64,000 nucleotides of DNA from Rhipicephalus microplus (lineage: Eukaryota; Arthropoda; Arachnida; Ixodida; Ixodidae), in the NCBI RefSeq assembly GCF_043290135.1, contig NC_134703.1:112262005-112326004 (forward strand), given 5' to 3'. The translations under genes and the position numbers were made by a program. The first letter of the stretch is position 1; the number at the start of each line of letters is the position of its first letter. Below are positions 14,265-27,800 of the stretch, one piece after another. The notes below the pieces were generated by a model, which was given only the letters and a program-made list of their open reading frames with translations, searched no databases and was not told where the DNA came from.

Positions 14265-16590
14265 GTACGTGTCTTGTGCATGTGATTTAATTTCCTCATA
14301 ATCATTCTTACAGTAGTCTTTAGTGCGAAATAAACACGTAAGAATGAACTAATTCGCCCAAAAAGTCAGCCTACCTCATAACCATGGCGTGAAAGTTGAT
14401 CGGCAAGACTCTACAGAAACCTCTACAGAATTTCGCAAAAGGCTATTTGCTTTGCTGTACAGCAGCTTTCTTTTTTTTCTCTCAATTCGTCGCAACAGTC
14501 TGTAAACCTTATGCTATGTACGACGTAAGCGAAGTTGGCGGTGTCCCATCCCATGCCTTCGCCACTTCCCAGCCCTATCTTAGCTAGCAAGATGCAAGAC
14601 TGACGGTAACGATTAGCAGAGCTTTAACAATCACAGGAAGGTTTTCCATGACATCCTTTTTCAAAGCACCGAATTGTAGCCACATCTAAAGTTGATTCAT
14701 GTCTTCGCTTTGATGTGCAGTGAACTATAAAATATGTTCGTCGTCGGTCGAACATCATCATCCAGATTTGACGCTGTGATCGAGCTATGATAAACCTATG
14801 CAGCAGCACCCTTTCAATAAATCATCATGAAGGTAATGGTTGCTCAGAAAAAGATCAAAACAATCCTCAGGAACCTGCTGATGAACATTAAACCGTAAGT
14901 GAGAAGTAGCGTGCCAAGCTTTACAACTTGTGCCCTTATAAATGTTAACAGTCAGCAGAGAGTCCGTATGAATATTTGGAATATGGAAACCGCAAATTCG
15001 CACAAAACGCAACAAACAAGATGCCAAGCATGCACGGTATAGGATTGACGAGTCATCGTATAGTCTTACAACTTCCATACCACTGCACGGTGCTGGCGTC
15101 ACAAGTTCGTAGGTGTTGCCGTGGGAGAGAAGACTAAAAGGTGCCGTGAGAGATAGTGGAGGCCCAGGCAGCGGGACTACCAGCTGCACGCTTGGCGGTG
15201 CGTGGTTCCGACTGCAAAAGTACCGCGGTTTCAGATGTCTGGACTCTGCGGAGTGACCCGCACCGCGTCTTGAGAAAGTCAATATGCATATCTATCCGCG
15301 TGTGCACGCAGTGAACTGGAAGGCGGCTCCCCAAGAAGAAAAGACGGTCCGTTCGCCTTCGAGCGTGCGAGGCTTTTGTTAAGGAAGCTAAGACTTCGGC
15401 GACGTCGCTTGTGTTTATTTCTCCCCCGACCCTGCGGACCGCCTTTGTTTTCCGACTCTCCCGGCGTCCTTCCATGGTTCTCGGGTTCTCTGACCTCTTT
15501 GGTAGCTTTCGGTTTTCGCTTTTGACAACACGTGGCAACCTTTGCAGACAGCGCATGTAGCTCACTGCGCTGCTAACGCCAAGGTGGACTTCTCGGGTTA
15601 GCCTGAAACACTCCTTCGTAAACAGAGGGATAGGATTACGGACGTGGAATTTGAATAGGCCACGATAACGCCTGAACGAAAGAAAGTTTCGCTATTTTCT
15701 TCAAACGTGCTGGAAAAAACTGAGCGCCGACTGTTTTTCAGGATCAGGCTCTAAGGAGCGTTTACTCTACAAGGTAACGTGAATTTATGACAAGTGTTGT
15801 AGTAAAACCTTTCCATGCATTTATGTCTGTCACCTAGGCAGCCGTGCACTAGCTGTCTTAATGAAAATGAATAGAATAATGATCAAAGCAATGACTTTCT
15901 TAACATTTTCATTTATTTGTCAATGTTCTTGTATTCTGCTTATCGACAGTGTCTTATCTGAGGGGCAGAGTTTTCTTTTTTCCTTCCAACTTAGAGATCT
16001 TGAATTATTGCGTGTGCACAATGCAAGCAGAATTAAAAGGCACGCGAGGATAATAACGTGCCATGCAACAACTCACCCGAAATGAAAGCTTCGAGAAGCC
16101 CATTTCACTTCTCTTTATCGAACATTGTCCGCGACATGTTCGTGTCATGTATCGCTGTCCACACATCCCTGTCGCAATTCTTTATTTCACGTTCGAATAC
16201 TAAACACGCTTTTTATTTCACTTGCAGTCTTGTATCACCTCTTCGACCGTCAACAAATTAACATATACAGTACATCGAGATCTTTCAACGAGCGTCACGA
16301 TATGGAGCACCTCACTGTGGTACACAACGTTTTGTTTCTCGCTGATCCAATCCCACAAAACCGACATGTGTCAGCAGTTCGCCCCGCTCCTGTTTCTCAG
16401 CGGCTTCAGCCAAACTGCATTAACATGCACGTCAGCTGTCGCGCCAGTTCGTCCATCATGAAGTGGAACGCCTCGTTTAAATTACGTCAATCAGCGGCCA
16501 CTATAGCAGCGCACCACCACGCGTCCTCGGAGCTTTTCGGAAGCGAGCCAACATCTCTCTCCAGTAAGACTATCGCCTCGGGCGATCACG
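14265..16590. other. non-coding stretch; unassigned minus-strand open frames
   Basis: Two overlapping minus-strand frames (143 codons at 15,134-15,565; 165 codons at 14,785-15,282) have mixed, fairly protein-like composition but no recognised domain, signal peptide or convincing splice sites. They could be remnants of an old coding element or chance. Nothing else was identified. Confidence 0.3.
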
Positions 16591-17640
16591 ACAGCAGCTC
16601 ATGAGAACGCTCGGGACACCGGAAGCAGCGCGCCGTTGTTGAATGCAACATTACGACTGCTCGCTGGGCACGCACGCGCTCGCGTCGTTGCATACCTTCG
16701 TTCTCCTTCGGCAGGTATGGACTGTTTTGTCTCGAAGTCGCGCAGGAGGGCCGCAACATACAGTGTCCGACGCGTGGTAAGATTCAGTGTGCGCTGCGAT
16801 TACACACGTCGTTGTAACAGCGTGCCGGCGGCCCGAGCCTGACTAGGCCTAAGCTTCGTGTGCGCTATGCGCACAGCGTAATACAATGGATAGCGAGGGA
16901 AGACGAAAGAGAAACTACAAGAAGGTAACGGAGAAAGAGAAGGTCCGAGAGTGCGGCTCTTGCTCTGACGAGGTCGATTCGAGATTCTCACGCTCGGCGG
17001 CCTGCCGAAGCAGCGCGATGTAGGACGTTAAGCTCGCCCTGACGACTACGGAAGCGGCTTGCAGTGGCGGCCGGTGGTTCGGAATGGGAGAGTGCACGGC
17101 GCGGCGGGCAAGGGATGCGCCAGTCCACAGAGAGATGAGAGGCGTTGAGAGCCGGCGTCTTTCCTCGCTGTTTGCCGTGCCTCTCGCCCTTTCTCGCACA
17201 TTAGCCGCGTGTCTCGCGGATGCGCTAATTGAGCTAACAAATAAACAAAGACGAAAGCGGAGCTTCGAGTGGCGGCACCCTTTCTCCGTCGCCGGTGACT
17301 GTCGCAGGCATGACACTCACGATTTCGGTCGAGAGACAGCCAGGACGTCTGTTTAAACGCTCTGACAATGTCCCCGCTGCAACGTGCAGAGCGCAAACGC
17401 TTGATTTCGAGAGGCCCTTACCACGTGAAAGGAGCGGCGCATTTAGGGCCCCCACTTTCCGTTCTTTTGCTTCTCCTTCTTCTTTCTCACGCACTTTGTA
17501 CTTTCAAAACAGAGACGGAAGAAAGAGTACAGGACGTAAAAATGCCACGCACGAACCAACTCCGACTAGCAGGACGTGTGATTGCGTGCTAGCTGCCGGG
17601 ACGTTTGCGAGCACCGCTGCATAAACTGGTATTAGCCGTA
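16591..17640. other. CpG-rich block, possible promoter or first-exon region
   Basis: A GC- and CpG-rich kilobase with long open frames in nearly every frame on both strands, which is what stop-poor DNA gives by chance. No TATA box, start context or domain decides an orientation. Confidence 0.25.
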
Positions 17641-18515
17641 CTCTATTGTTTCCAGGCGCTTCTAGAATGCGAGTCGTGGTGACTGGTCCCTTTCGTCCTC
17701 CAATCGTGCACGCCACACCCTAAGCCACAAGCCTCGTTTTGTTTGGTTTCGTGTTATAGTATTGGGACATTCCGAATTTCGTGAGTCGGCACTGTCTGCA
17801 TGCAAATGCGCGCTTTAACACTATAGCGGCCCACCATCAATCTGCAATAAATGCTGTGGAGTTCCTTCTGCGCGGTAAAAACTAGCGCTCCCGGAAGTGA
17901 AACGCTTCGGAGTGCGAAAGTGCCATGAAATCTCGCACAGCACGTTGCTCTGCAACTGTTGTCACCCGTCCATTAAAATTGGGACGTGGCTTACTGGTTA
18001 CTTTAGGCACGTCACCCTGGCTACCCTGTCTCGGCAGATGCATTCGGATAATCTGAAAGGCGGGCGCAGAAAAACAACCAGCGGCTTTTTTTATTTATTT
18101 ACAGCCCGTCCTTTAATGGAGTGATTGCGGCCGCGGCACCATCTACACGCAGCGGGAAACGAAATGCTAGCGTTTGTTCAGTGCTAGCTTTTGCACGGGC
18201 TATTTTCTGGCGTGTCAGGGGGCAAACAGTTTAGGTACATCACTGGAACGACCAATTCAACATTGCGATATACTAAAAGCTTGTCTATGCATTTCTGAAA
18301 AGAATTCCCCAAACTTGATAGAGCTGTTACCACAGGGCAAGTTGGTACGGATCAATTACGAAATGTTAACAGCACATAAAAACTTCGTATTGGAACGAGA
18401 AGGCACATCTGTACTCCGACTTTCTATCCGCTGTTACAATATTGTAATATTTCAAATCGCCCCTTTATTCACTCCCGTTTTATTCGGACTCATTTTTTTA
18501 TATTCGAACTTTTTT
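17641..18515. other. non-coding stretch, no gene recognised
   Basis: No repeat or gene identified. It ends in a T-rich run at the insertion point of the next SINE. Confidence 0.45.
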
Positions 18516-18755
18516 GATTGATATGTGGGTTTGAACGTCCTAAAGCCACCGTATGATTACGAGAGACACCGTAGTGGAGGGCTCCGGAAATTTTGACCAC
18601 CTGGGGTTCTTTGACATGCACCCAAATCTGAGCACACGGGCCTACAACATTTCCGCCTCCATCGGAAATGCGGTCGCCGTAGCCGGCATTCGATCCCATG
18701 GCCTGCGGGTCAGCAGCCAAGTACCTTCTACTATAGACCACCGCGGTGGGGCCTT
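18516..18755 (-). mobile_element. full-length Ruka-like tick SINE
   Basis: On the plus strand the element starts at its tail (GATTGATATGTGGG) and runs through the body to the tRNA-like head ending CCACCGCGGTGGGG. The B box reads as the reverse complement of GCATTCGATCCC, and the A-box region CTACTATAGACCACC is altered, so its Pol III promoter is probably weak. Flanks TCGAACTTTTTT (18,504-18,515) and TCTAACCTTTTT (18,756-18,767) match at 10 of 12 bases and may be the TSD, though they are T-rich. Confidence 0.9.
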
Positions 18756-20326
18756 TCTAACCTTTTTAAATAACAGTTTTGTAATATCTACCACATAACG
18801 ATAACGCCGATCAGGATAAATGTTCGCGGGCCTGTATGTCACTGCAAGCGGAAGAATAGGCAACATGGAGTGAAAGCTCATTGATATGAATTTCACTGGG
18901 CCACAAAAGTTTTCGTATGAACCGAATTTCGGCTCCCCAGAAAGCATGGGAGGTTAGCATACAGCAAAAAAAATGACAGAAATTGTTATGTGTTGTTCTC
19001 CAAGGCCGCCGCAACGTCATGAAGAACTCTCAATGATTGTCAGTCAAGTTTTTGGATATCGGCAACCAAAGCAGCACTAGTCCATACTCACGTGTGCAGT
19101 TATGAAGCAGATGTATTGTGACCCGTGACAGTAGTAGCCCCTTCCTAATTGCAGGATGTTTTTTTTTTATCTTGGGGACCTTCGACGCAAAAATTTTGCT
19201 CTAGCTGTCTGTCTGTCTGTACATACGTCGGTTTGTCTACCCTTAACAAAACGTTAAACGGCACCAGCCACCAAACAGCCGACCCCTTCCACAGCGCCCA
19301 CCAATATTGCTCATGGTTCAGCGTTCATGCTTGTGATATTGTCAAATAAAAAAGCAATTATTGGGCATATCCGAGGCACCACAACAACACATCAATATTC
19401 TGTATGTGTGTCTTTTACTAGAAAAGGCATACATAAGTAATTCTAAGGACCGTAGCGTTTATCAAGTTGCTCTGACCATGCAGCACTTGCACGAAACGGG
19501 AGGTGTTTCCAAAGCTTTGCTAAGACAAGATGGTGGTGGAACCTACCCGTCGCCCTGCATTCTACACTTTATCGCCTCCAAGACGGGCGCACATGCCAGG
19601 CGCTTCGTTTTTGAAGATAACTGCCAGATAGCGCTCATGTCTCACGTGTGACTTGATGCGCTCGTTCGCCTCCACTACACGCTCGAGGCACTTTAACGCA
19701 GCGCCTTCAAAATACCATTCACCAATTTTCTTGCCCAGAACATCGAATAAACGTTTTCTTCACTCACTCCATACGCAAGACTGTCGTCTTTCGACGACAT
19801 TTGCAGTGTAACATACAGATACTGGGCCATTTTTTTTTGCATCACGCTAAAGGATTGCGGCGAAAGTAACAAACTACATCACAATAGGTCAAGGTCAGGA
19901 AATTTTAGAAGAACGGTCCTATGTTATGATTTTGTTATCGTAGAAGTGTTGGAGATGTTTCTTTTTAGAAATTTACAGGCGTGCTCGCACAATTGCGACC
20001 TCAGCAGTGACATATGTTGAGATCGTGAGGCCTGACTCCTTCGTCAAGACCGTTCTCGCCTTCTTTCAGGTCTTATTCACCTTTGATAAGATGTTAAATG
20101 GACGAGGCAGGCACGTGTAAATAGAGTGTACAACGACAACGACAACAGCCTGCGTCGATGCATGAGAAAAAAAAGAGCATGGCGCCAATGCGCTCTGTAA
20201 TCTAAAGGCGAAGGCACACGGAGGCACCTTAAAGCCTCAAAGATCGAGCGCACGATCTCGGAGGCCGTGAAGCATCTCTGAAGGTTTATTCTGAAAGTAA
20301 AAAAAAAGCTTATGTTTCTTACAGGG
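18756..20326. other. non-coding stretch, no gene recognised
   Basis: A short (CTGT)n run lies at about 19,205-19,220. No gene or other repeat family was identified. Confidence 0.45.
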
Positions 20327-20343
20327 GCTCGTGACTGACACCT

Positions 20344-20482
20344 GATTGATTTGTGGGGTTTAACGTCCCAAAACCACCATATGAATATGAGAGACGCCGT
20401 AGTGGAGGGCTCCGGAAATTTCGACCACCTGGGGTTCTTTAACGTGCACCCAAATCTGAGCACACGGGCCTACAACATTTCC
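20344..20482 (-). mobile_element. 5'-truncated Ruka-like SINE with perfect 17-bp TSD
   Basis: The element runs from its tail (GATTGATTTGTGGGG) through the body and stops at ACAACATTTCC; the tRNA head is absent. Both sides carry the identical 17-mer GCTCGTGACTGACACCT (20,327-20,343 and 20,483-20,499). The perfect TSD shows that truncation happened during integration, as in target-primed reverse transcription, and that the insertion is fairly recent. Confidence 0.95.
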
Positions 20483-20499
20483 GCTCGTGACTGACACCT

Positions 20500-23334
20500 A
20501 GGCAATATATTCGCCCAAATCCCCGAATAACTCGCCGGACTTTTTTTTTAATAAATTTGCTTTTTTTCTTTTACACCATGATTCTGACGTCTTGGCGCGG
20601 CGGCGCGCATGTCCGCGCTTGAGTTCCCGCGCTCAGACGTGCTTGTCCTGTCTTCCACGACAGCGTGGACCTCTTCGTACCTAGACTGTACTGTAAGTTC
20701 ACATTAAACGCCGTGGGGTGAAAATCGATTCGCGACCACCGTATTCCATGAAATCGGAGGGTAATGAACCATGGCCGGGACCACTGGAAAATTAGTATCA
20801 CACCGAAATTCACATGAGCTGTGATCGTATTAGCGTCGTTTCACTATATTACGTGACCAGGACTTGGGGATATGGGCTGTAGGGGGCATGCACACACAGC
20901 GTCGTTTCTCGTCGATAAAAGGTAAGACCAGCCGAAACTGAATGGGAAATCGGAAGGAGAAAAATAGTTGCTTACGAAGAAAGATGGTTATCAAAGACTT
21001 TTTCCGCTTCTAAGCAGCAAATACTTATTTGAAAATTGAGTTAAACTTAGAGTGCCACACGGCAAACCACGTGACTTCCTAGAGTGTTTATTATTTTCAC
21101 AATGGGGCACCATGTGTTTATCAAGGGTGGCGTTCAATTGTCCTGGGAAGCCACACTCTTTGTGGTGCGATTCTGCAGTCCAGCCAAAACGTTCTAGTGT
21201 GTCTATGCTGCAGAATAGTTTTTAATAAGTACGTTCTCTTTAGGAAAAATCTGTTTTTTTTTTCTCATTTCTCATTCAGTCATGGCAGCACGCTGTTCCT
21301 GCCTCCGAGAGATGTCTCTAAGTACAGATGCCCCCAAATACTGAGTATGCAACTGCAATATGTAAAACAAGTAAAACAGCAATGATAAAACAGCATGAAG
21401 ATTTCATTATTTTTCTTTGACCATGTCTCGGCGGGCGTATTCAGCCGGTTCATGTTCAAGTATACAGCCATTTCAAGAAAGAAGATGAGGCAATCCTCTC
21501 GAGCAAAATAAACAACGGGAACAAAAGTAAATTCAAGTTATCGCACTGGCACCCGTTAATGCACGAAAAACAAAGGCCGCATAAAGAATTTGAAAAGAGG
21601 GAAACGATTGAAGCAGCTCGACGCTTTTAGCCAAGAAACGATGCACTATATCGGCTGTCTGACTGTCTCACAGTCTCAAATCACAGTCGCCTACCTGCCT
21701 ATCGAGTTGGCCCCACAGTATCCAAGAAAGTGTGAAAAGCGATTGAAACGGATTTTCTGAGTGGCTGCTATACTGATCAGTCTTTCTTTCTTCTGCACTT
21801 TCGCTAGCGTTCTCGTTTGATTGTGCCTTCAGATGAGACATACTTTTCTCTTACACCGTCCTAGTCGGTTTTGCTTGGAGACCCCAGCAAAATTGAGTGC
21901 GGAGTGCTAAGTAAAATAAGAGCAGTTTTAGTAGGTCCAACATGTTTTACCGCTAGCCTGAGGCAAGTTATCTACTGAAAGACCGAATGTGTAGAAGGTT
22001 AAATTTGGAAGACTGTGAAGACATTCTTAGTTTTGTTTTATTTTTAGTTTTGAGGCGAACCTACATGAAGTAGGATAATATAAGTGTTTTTGCAACAGTC
22101 AGTACTGATGCAGAGAAAATGCGAGAAATAAGGGTAGCGGTAAATATGACGTCGATTTCTCGTCAGGTTAGTGCTACGTTCGAATTACCTAACGCAAAAC
22201 TTGCCTGACGTAACGTAAGAATTGCACGACAAGATAGAGGTACCACTTCACTCTGTGAGCACCACTTAATGTGACATTGTTACATTAGGCATGGGCTGTT
22301 AGCTTTCACATCTGATACGCCAACGCACTAAAAGTCTCATTCCATCGTTCTTGCAGTTATTAGGTAAAAGACACTAACGCATATCAGTGCGTACAGATTG
22401 AGCTAGTCCATAACTCAATATCGCAATTGCTTACAGTAGCTAACGCTCATATTAGATTACCAATTCAATTAGAGCAATGTGTGGACCTTAAATCTAATAT
22501 ATCGCGGGAGATCTTCCAAACGTATTGAATGAACACTAAATGAAAAAAATATAACTCTAACTTGACTCGGAAAACGCATTGCCACGCGCCATCACTGAAA
22601 ACTTCAAAGAGTTCACTGAACTTTGTTAGATTGAAGTTATTGCTGGACATAATACTGCACCCTAACGGCGTCACTAAGCTTTGACAACGTTATTACCATA
22701 CTGAGGGATTGGTGCGGGCACTTTACGAGGACAGCAGCGGGATACAGCTTTTACAGCATCTCTGACTCGCTAAGCGCAGTTAAATAGCCTTGACGTGATT
22801 TTGTGAAGCAATCAGCGATATTTAAATGTTAGGTAACCATGCAATAAATCTGCGGATTTCTCTTACAAGGTTCCTTCATAGGATGTCATAGCATCTAAAG
22901 AGGATGAGTTCAGAAGCTAATGATGTGGAGAAACACGTCGGGACGCATAGCGTAATCTATAGCTTCGTAACTACGGCGTACAGGACAGAGTTGTTGCGTG
23001 GTACCCGTGGCATGATCGAAAAATTAAAATTACGCAAACTGCCCTGTACCATCATTTTTGGCCACGTAACTCGTGTTTCGCATAAAAAAGATGCAACAAA
23101 GGTGTCTCGAAAGTCATTATTTTAGGTAATATATTGAACCGTGCAGTAATAGCAACACTGCAGTTGCGAACAGGACTGTTGCACCTTGCATAGTTTTCAT
23201 TTTTAGCATGTGGCTAGATAGGTAGTGCCTCCAAACACTGAGCTCTATTGATGATAAAACATCTCTGCTCCGAAGGGGAAATTTCACGAGCAAGTCTTCT
23301 GTTTCGCGTTCGAAGGACACAGAAAAGGTTCAAT
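20500..23334. other. non-coding stretch, no gene recognised
   Basis: AT-rich DNA with short, unrelated open frames. No repeat family or RNA gene was identified. Confidence 0.45.
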
Positions 23335-23389
23335 AGCAATATCCCTGCACGTATAAATATCCGAGCAATATCCCTGCACGTATAAATAT
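23335..23389. repeat. two-copy 26-bp direct repeat
   Basis: A 26-bp unit beginning AGCAATATCCCTGCACG occurs at 23,335-23,360 and again at 23,364-23,389 with no mismatch, separated by 3 bp. It is a local tandem duplication. Confidence 0.9.
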
Positions 23390-26300
23390 TGCAAACAAAC
23401 AACGCGGCAGCAGTTAGAATGTTCATCACATATTAGTTGATGGCAAATAATATAAAATAAGAAACAGTAACCCTTCTTTTCGAGGCCTAACTTGTACGCC
23501 AGAAAAGCTGACCCTTTCAGACTGACAGCTTAGTTTTTATGTTAAAGGAAAAACAAATATGAACAACAGTCACATCCAATTACCTCGATGAGGTCTCGAC
23601 AACGATTACAATAAGGCTTAACAAATAAAAATCAGTTAAACCCAAATTCGCATGCACTTCTAAGCGGCTAACATATTTTGTTCACAAGATCCTGATCGAG
23701 TCATTTCACCTCGAATCGCAAACACCGCAACAACATCCGACAACAAGCTGTGCATATATTCAGCACTTTCCTGCCTTACAGTGCCGAATTATTCCAAAAA
23801 AAGAAAAGGAGAAGTAAAACGAGAACAGCATTAACAATTTCACGACTTTGATGGCATCCAGACAACAGAATGCACACAAAACAAGTTCTTGCGGAGCCTG
23901 AACTTTCCGCATGCCACTCGCATTCCAAGTGTACGAGAAGTGGCTGGAAGAAAAGTTTCTCCCAGTGAAACGAGCGAGCGTATAGACTGTCGCTGCCGTG
24001 CACCCGGCAAATTCCTCAATCAACTCTCGTAGCCTAGCAACGAGCCACACTTAACGTGGCGGTGCTCGCGTGGAACCGCCTGAGAAATCACGCGGAAAAC
24101 AGCCTGACGAGACTGGTCGGTAACGCGGTATCGAAGACTCCATTTACAGGAAGCCGGGATAAAAAAACATGAATTAAATACCATAAAGCAAGGAAATTAA
24201 GTGCTGCGGTTTTCCACCTCTTCTCCTCCTGCTCCTTATTTTTCACGCAGTACGCGATTGCAAAGCTCGTTTAATAGGGTGGCTATATTTCAGCCACTCC
24301 TTCACAAGTCACACCCAGCTATTGTAGCCTTACACGTAAGGTACGCTGCGATAATTGAGTGCCTCCTATTAGACGCGCCACTATCCATTGCGTCCTTCGT
24401 ATATCTTCATATTTTATCAGATTCCATCGTCATACAAATCATTCCTTCTACCAGCGTCGTGCACAGACAGAAGATGACGTAACACGTCTTTTAAATCAAC
24501 ACCGATTATAAAGGTGAGTACTCGAAACGGTCGCTTGTTCCGTTGTGCAGCGCGTGCGCACCACATCACAGTTGAGGCACTCGCCAAGAGCTTCGATCAT
24601 CATCTCGAAATATCCAAGGACGCCAGCGAGAGCTTCCGCGTGCGAAACCCGTTAACGTGTTACGGACTGGTCTCTAAGAAGAAAAAAACTCTCGAATCAC
24701 GGCGTGGCACCTCGACAGCAACGAGTGAGAGAGAAAAGGAAAGATCTGAACCAGCACCGCCACCGCGGCACGACCAGCACCATCACGAAGATCCCTAATT
24801 GCACGTCTCGATTAACGACGCTATCTTCTTTCGTTCTCTAATGGAAGCGGACTCGAGGAAACAGGTGGGCGAGCAAGAACACCGCGCCTCCGTGATGCCC
24901 GTTTAGGGCTCTTAGCTCATCGATGCGCCGGAGATTACTTACACGACTACGAGACACCGGCGTCGCACCTGCCAGATGGCTCTTGCTGCTAGTGGTCATC
25001 GCCGAGCAAAGGACGCACAAGTGCACGCGCTTTGGAATGCGAAATGAACACTATATACGCCGTCTACAGAAGTCGACCTTCGAAGCGACATTGCTGCGTG
25101 CCGCAGACTCTATAAGCGGCCAGTTAAGTCGACGGGAAAATACGACGCTGGTGCCAGGCTGCAGTCATCAAGTCTTGCCGTCCATCCAGGATTCCTTCAG
25201 TGTCGCTAGCGGCGAGTCAACAGCTTCAAGTTTTCCGACCTTCGAAGAGAGCGATTGAACGAAATTGTTTTTTTTCTCGCTGCTATTCTATTTGCCTACG
25301 TGTCCTCGACGTTGACCATGATCAAAGAAAGATGTTACGTTGTTTTGCGTTGGTGGATTGGCGTATCGGCCTTGGAGAAGACGATGCGCTGAAGGTTATT
25401 CATTTCATTGATGGCTTGATACGCTGGCCTAAACGAGAGTCAAATGCGAACGAATAGGCAACGTCCCGACCATTAAGTGTAACGCAGAAAGGACTAATCG
25501 AGATATTTCTGACGACTATCTTAACTATAGCTCCGTACACTGTTTGTGACAGAATTTGTATTCATAAAAGTCAGCGAAGTGCAACAGTGAGCCTGAGAGC
25601 TACTACGATATAGGCGAAACAAGAGCTGCTCCAATAAATGTGTTAAATATTTAGGTGAAAAAAATTTCCGCAAAATTAAAACAGGACTTGCAGACTGGGA
25701 ATTGGAAACTGCGGACTCATAGAAAAGACATTTAATCTTTGAGCAGCCAGTCCCGAAGCTTGCGACATTTCCTCCTACGGACGTTGTAATATAAGCGCAA
25801 TGCATTACCAGGCCAGCCTCGCAACTGGCTACCGCCCCATTCTCGCTAAGTAGAACGTAAGGGGCTAAGCAAGATAAGGCAAAACATAGACAAAATAAAA
25901 CATCCAGAGAGCAGTTTTAAGTGCACATTTAATGACGCTAACACGTGTACGTGCAAAGGCAGGCCTAATGTTTGATCAGTATCATATGCTAATCTCCCCC
26001 GGTATGTAGAGTAGCGGGCTAGAGCACACTATCGCTCAGGCGCACCTGTTTGCCTTTCTGCAAGTAAGCCTCTCTTCCTCGATGGTCATTAATTAGTAGC
26101 GATGCATTCGTCACTTCAGCTGCCTTGGAATTCCAGCTTCAAGGTCCCACAAAGCAAGCTCCACACGAACATTCAAGATATCAAGTATCACCCACGGTCG
26201 CCCACAAGACAGTCCCTTCGCCAGTGACGTCGTTTCTACGTCACTTTTTGTTACGCTACTTATATTATATTCCGCAAAACAAGACATGTGGAGTTGTAAA

Positions 26301-26730
26301 TCCCGACACTATCAGTGTACTTACACACTTCTGTGATAACAAACGAGACCAAAAGCGAAAAAAGATTATTTCCGCGCGTCGCGAAATCGGTGTTTTATCG
26401 CCGCTTGGCCACGCCTTTGATTCTTTGAGCTTTCGCTTTTATTTTATTTCTCTCTTAAGGCATTATCAAATTACGCGAGTTCTCCCTCACGCTGCTATAT
26501 GGGCGTGGAGCGCCTTTTTAGTTCTAATGCGGTGGGAGCTAGAATGAATTAGTAGTCACGAAAAATAAAAGCGTGACGAAGAAATAAAGAAAAAGATAAG
26601 AAATACGCGAACGAGTTGAAACAGCCAACGAGGGCTTTTATCGAGACGGCCATCTAACAGGCCTCGAGACTAAAAGCACTGAACAAGCTAAGAGAGCGTA
26701 CGCACCTCAGAAGCTAGGACGATGTACACT
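23390..26730. other. non-coding stretch, no gene recognised
   Basis: Short open frames near 24.2-25.5 kb lack domains. One good splice-donor-like word (AAGGTGAGTA, 24,511-24,520) occurs, but such words are expected by chance at this length. No exon could be supported. Confidence 0.4.
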
Positions 26731-26742
26731 AACAAAACTAAG

Positions 26743-26906
26743 AAGTGTGGCAGCTTGGGCTAGTTGGTATGACATGATGATTGTTATAGCGCGAGAACAG
26801 AACGACGACAAATAGACAAGTAAAACACGAAGGACACGAGCGCTCGTGTCCTTCGTGTCCTACTTGTCTCTTTGTCGTCGTTCTGTTCTTGTGCTATGAC
26901 TATCGT
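26743..26906 (+). mobile_element. short fold-back element (family copy 1)
   Basis: The element begins AAGTGTGGCAGCTTGGGC, continues TAGTTGGTATGACATGATG, and then forms a near-perfect palindrome centred between 26,841 and 26,842 with arms of about 65-69 nt. It ends near CTATCGT. Flanks AACAAAACTAAG (26,731-26,742) and AACGAAACTAAA (26,907-26,918) match at 10 of 12 bases, consistent with a TSD. A second copy lies at 32,334-32,507 in the opposite orientation. GGGCTAGTTGGT near the start resembles a tRNA A box, but no B box is seen. No protein is encoded, so it must be mobilised by another element. Confidence 0.75.
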
Positions 26907-27065
26907 AACGAAACTAAACCAGCCACGTGCTTCAAATGAAAAGCAGAAGAAAAGAGACAGCATGAATGGTGTCGAGACGTTGTAAAAGAACACTGCAAGG
27001 CTAGTTGAAACTAAAACTTAGAGAAAGACAGAAGGCCCCCTGAAGGGTGAGAATAGCACAGAGGA

Positions 27066-27800
27066 ATGTCGTGTCTCTTACGCGCACGTAAACAAACGCA
27101 CAAACAGCAGATAGAAACGTGGCACGAGCGTGGACCACGGAGAAACAGACACATGTATAGAAACACATGTCGACACGTTTTGGCGCTCACTTACGCACGC
27201 CAAGCCTCACGCACAGATGCACACAAGCGTGGACGCACATTATACGCGCGAACGCACGCCGCACGCACGCAAAAGGTTTCACGGCGCGGCACGGCGAGGC
27301 GAAATGTAGGCCGCCGAGGCCTCCGTGATTCGCAACCATGCAGCGAGAGAAACGGAGCCGACGCCGTAGTAATGAAACTGCTCGGCCCTGTAATTGCCAC
27401 TCGCGGTTCTTACGTACAACGTGTCGCCCATTTCTTTTCTTTCTTTAGAGCTCGAGGCGTCGTGGCGGTGTTTTCCTTCGACGCCGCCGCCAACGACGCC
27501 CCGAGGGTTCGGCTCCGCGTAATAGCGGACGAAAAAAAAAGGATGGCCCGGGTTTCGTCGCGTGAGCATTCATACGCGGAAGACTTCAGCTCACTCTCTG
27601 TCCAACTTCGACATGAAATATGGCCGCTGCGTGCTCGCATCACGTATGAACCACTGGCGGCGCAAGTGTCGACGTGGAAGAAAGAAAAAGAAAATCGAGC
27701 TTTACTTATAGACTGGTGGGTCGAACATCTTCAAGCCCCGCGGCTGCAAACACCGTACGGCCGCAGCACTTCTCGCGCAAGCGAGCGCTAACAGGACGTG
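27066..27800. other. CpG-rich block with a 241-codon open frame
   Basis: A GC- and CpG-rich stretch. The plus-strand frame at 27,066-27,791 is long but Arg- and His-rich, has no domain, and is mirrored by frames on the other strand. I read it as chance in stop-poor DNA. The block might mark a promoter or first exon. Confidence 0.2.

Noticed and set aside
24511..24520. Consensus splice donor AAGGTGAGTA
   Set aside because: About one such word is expected by chance in a window this size, and no exon could be built upstream.
27066..27791. 241-codon open frame, the longest outside the LINE
   Set aside because: Arg- and His-rich, no domain, mirrored by frames on the opposite strand, and located in CpG-rich, stop-poor DNA; best explained by chance.
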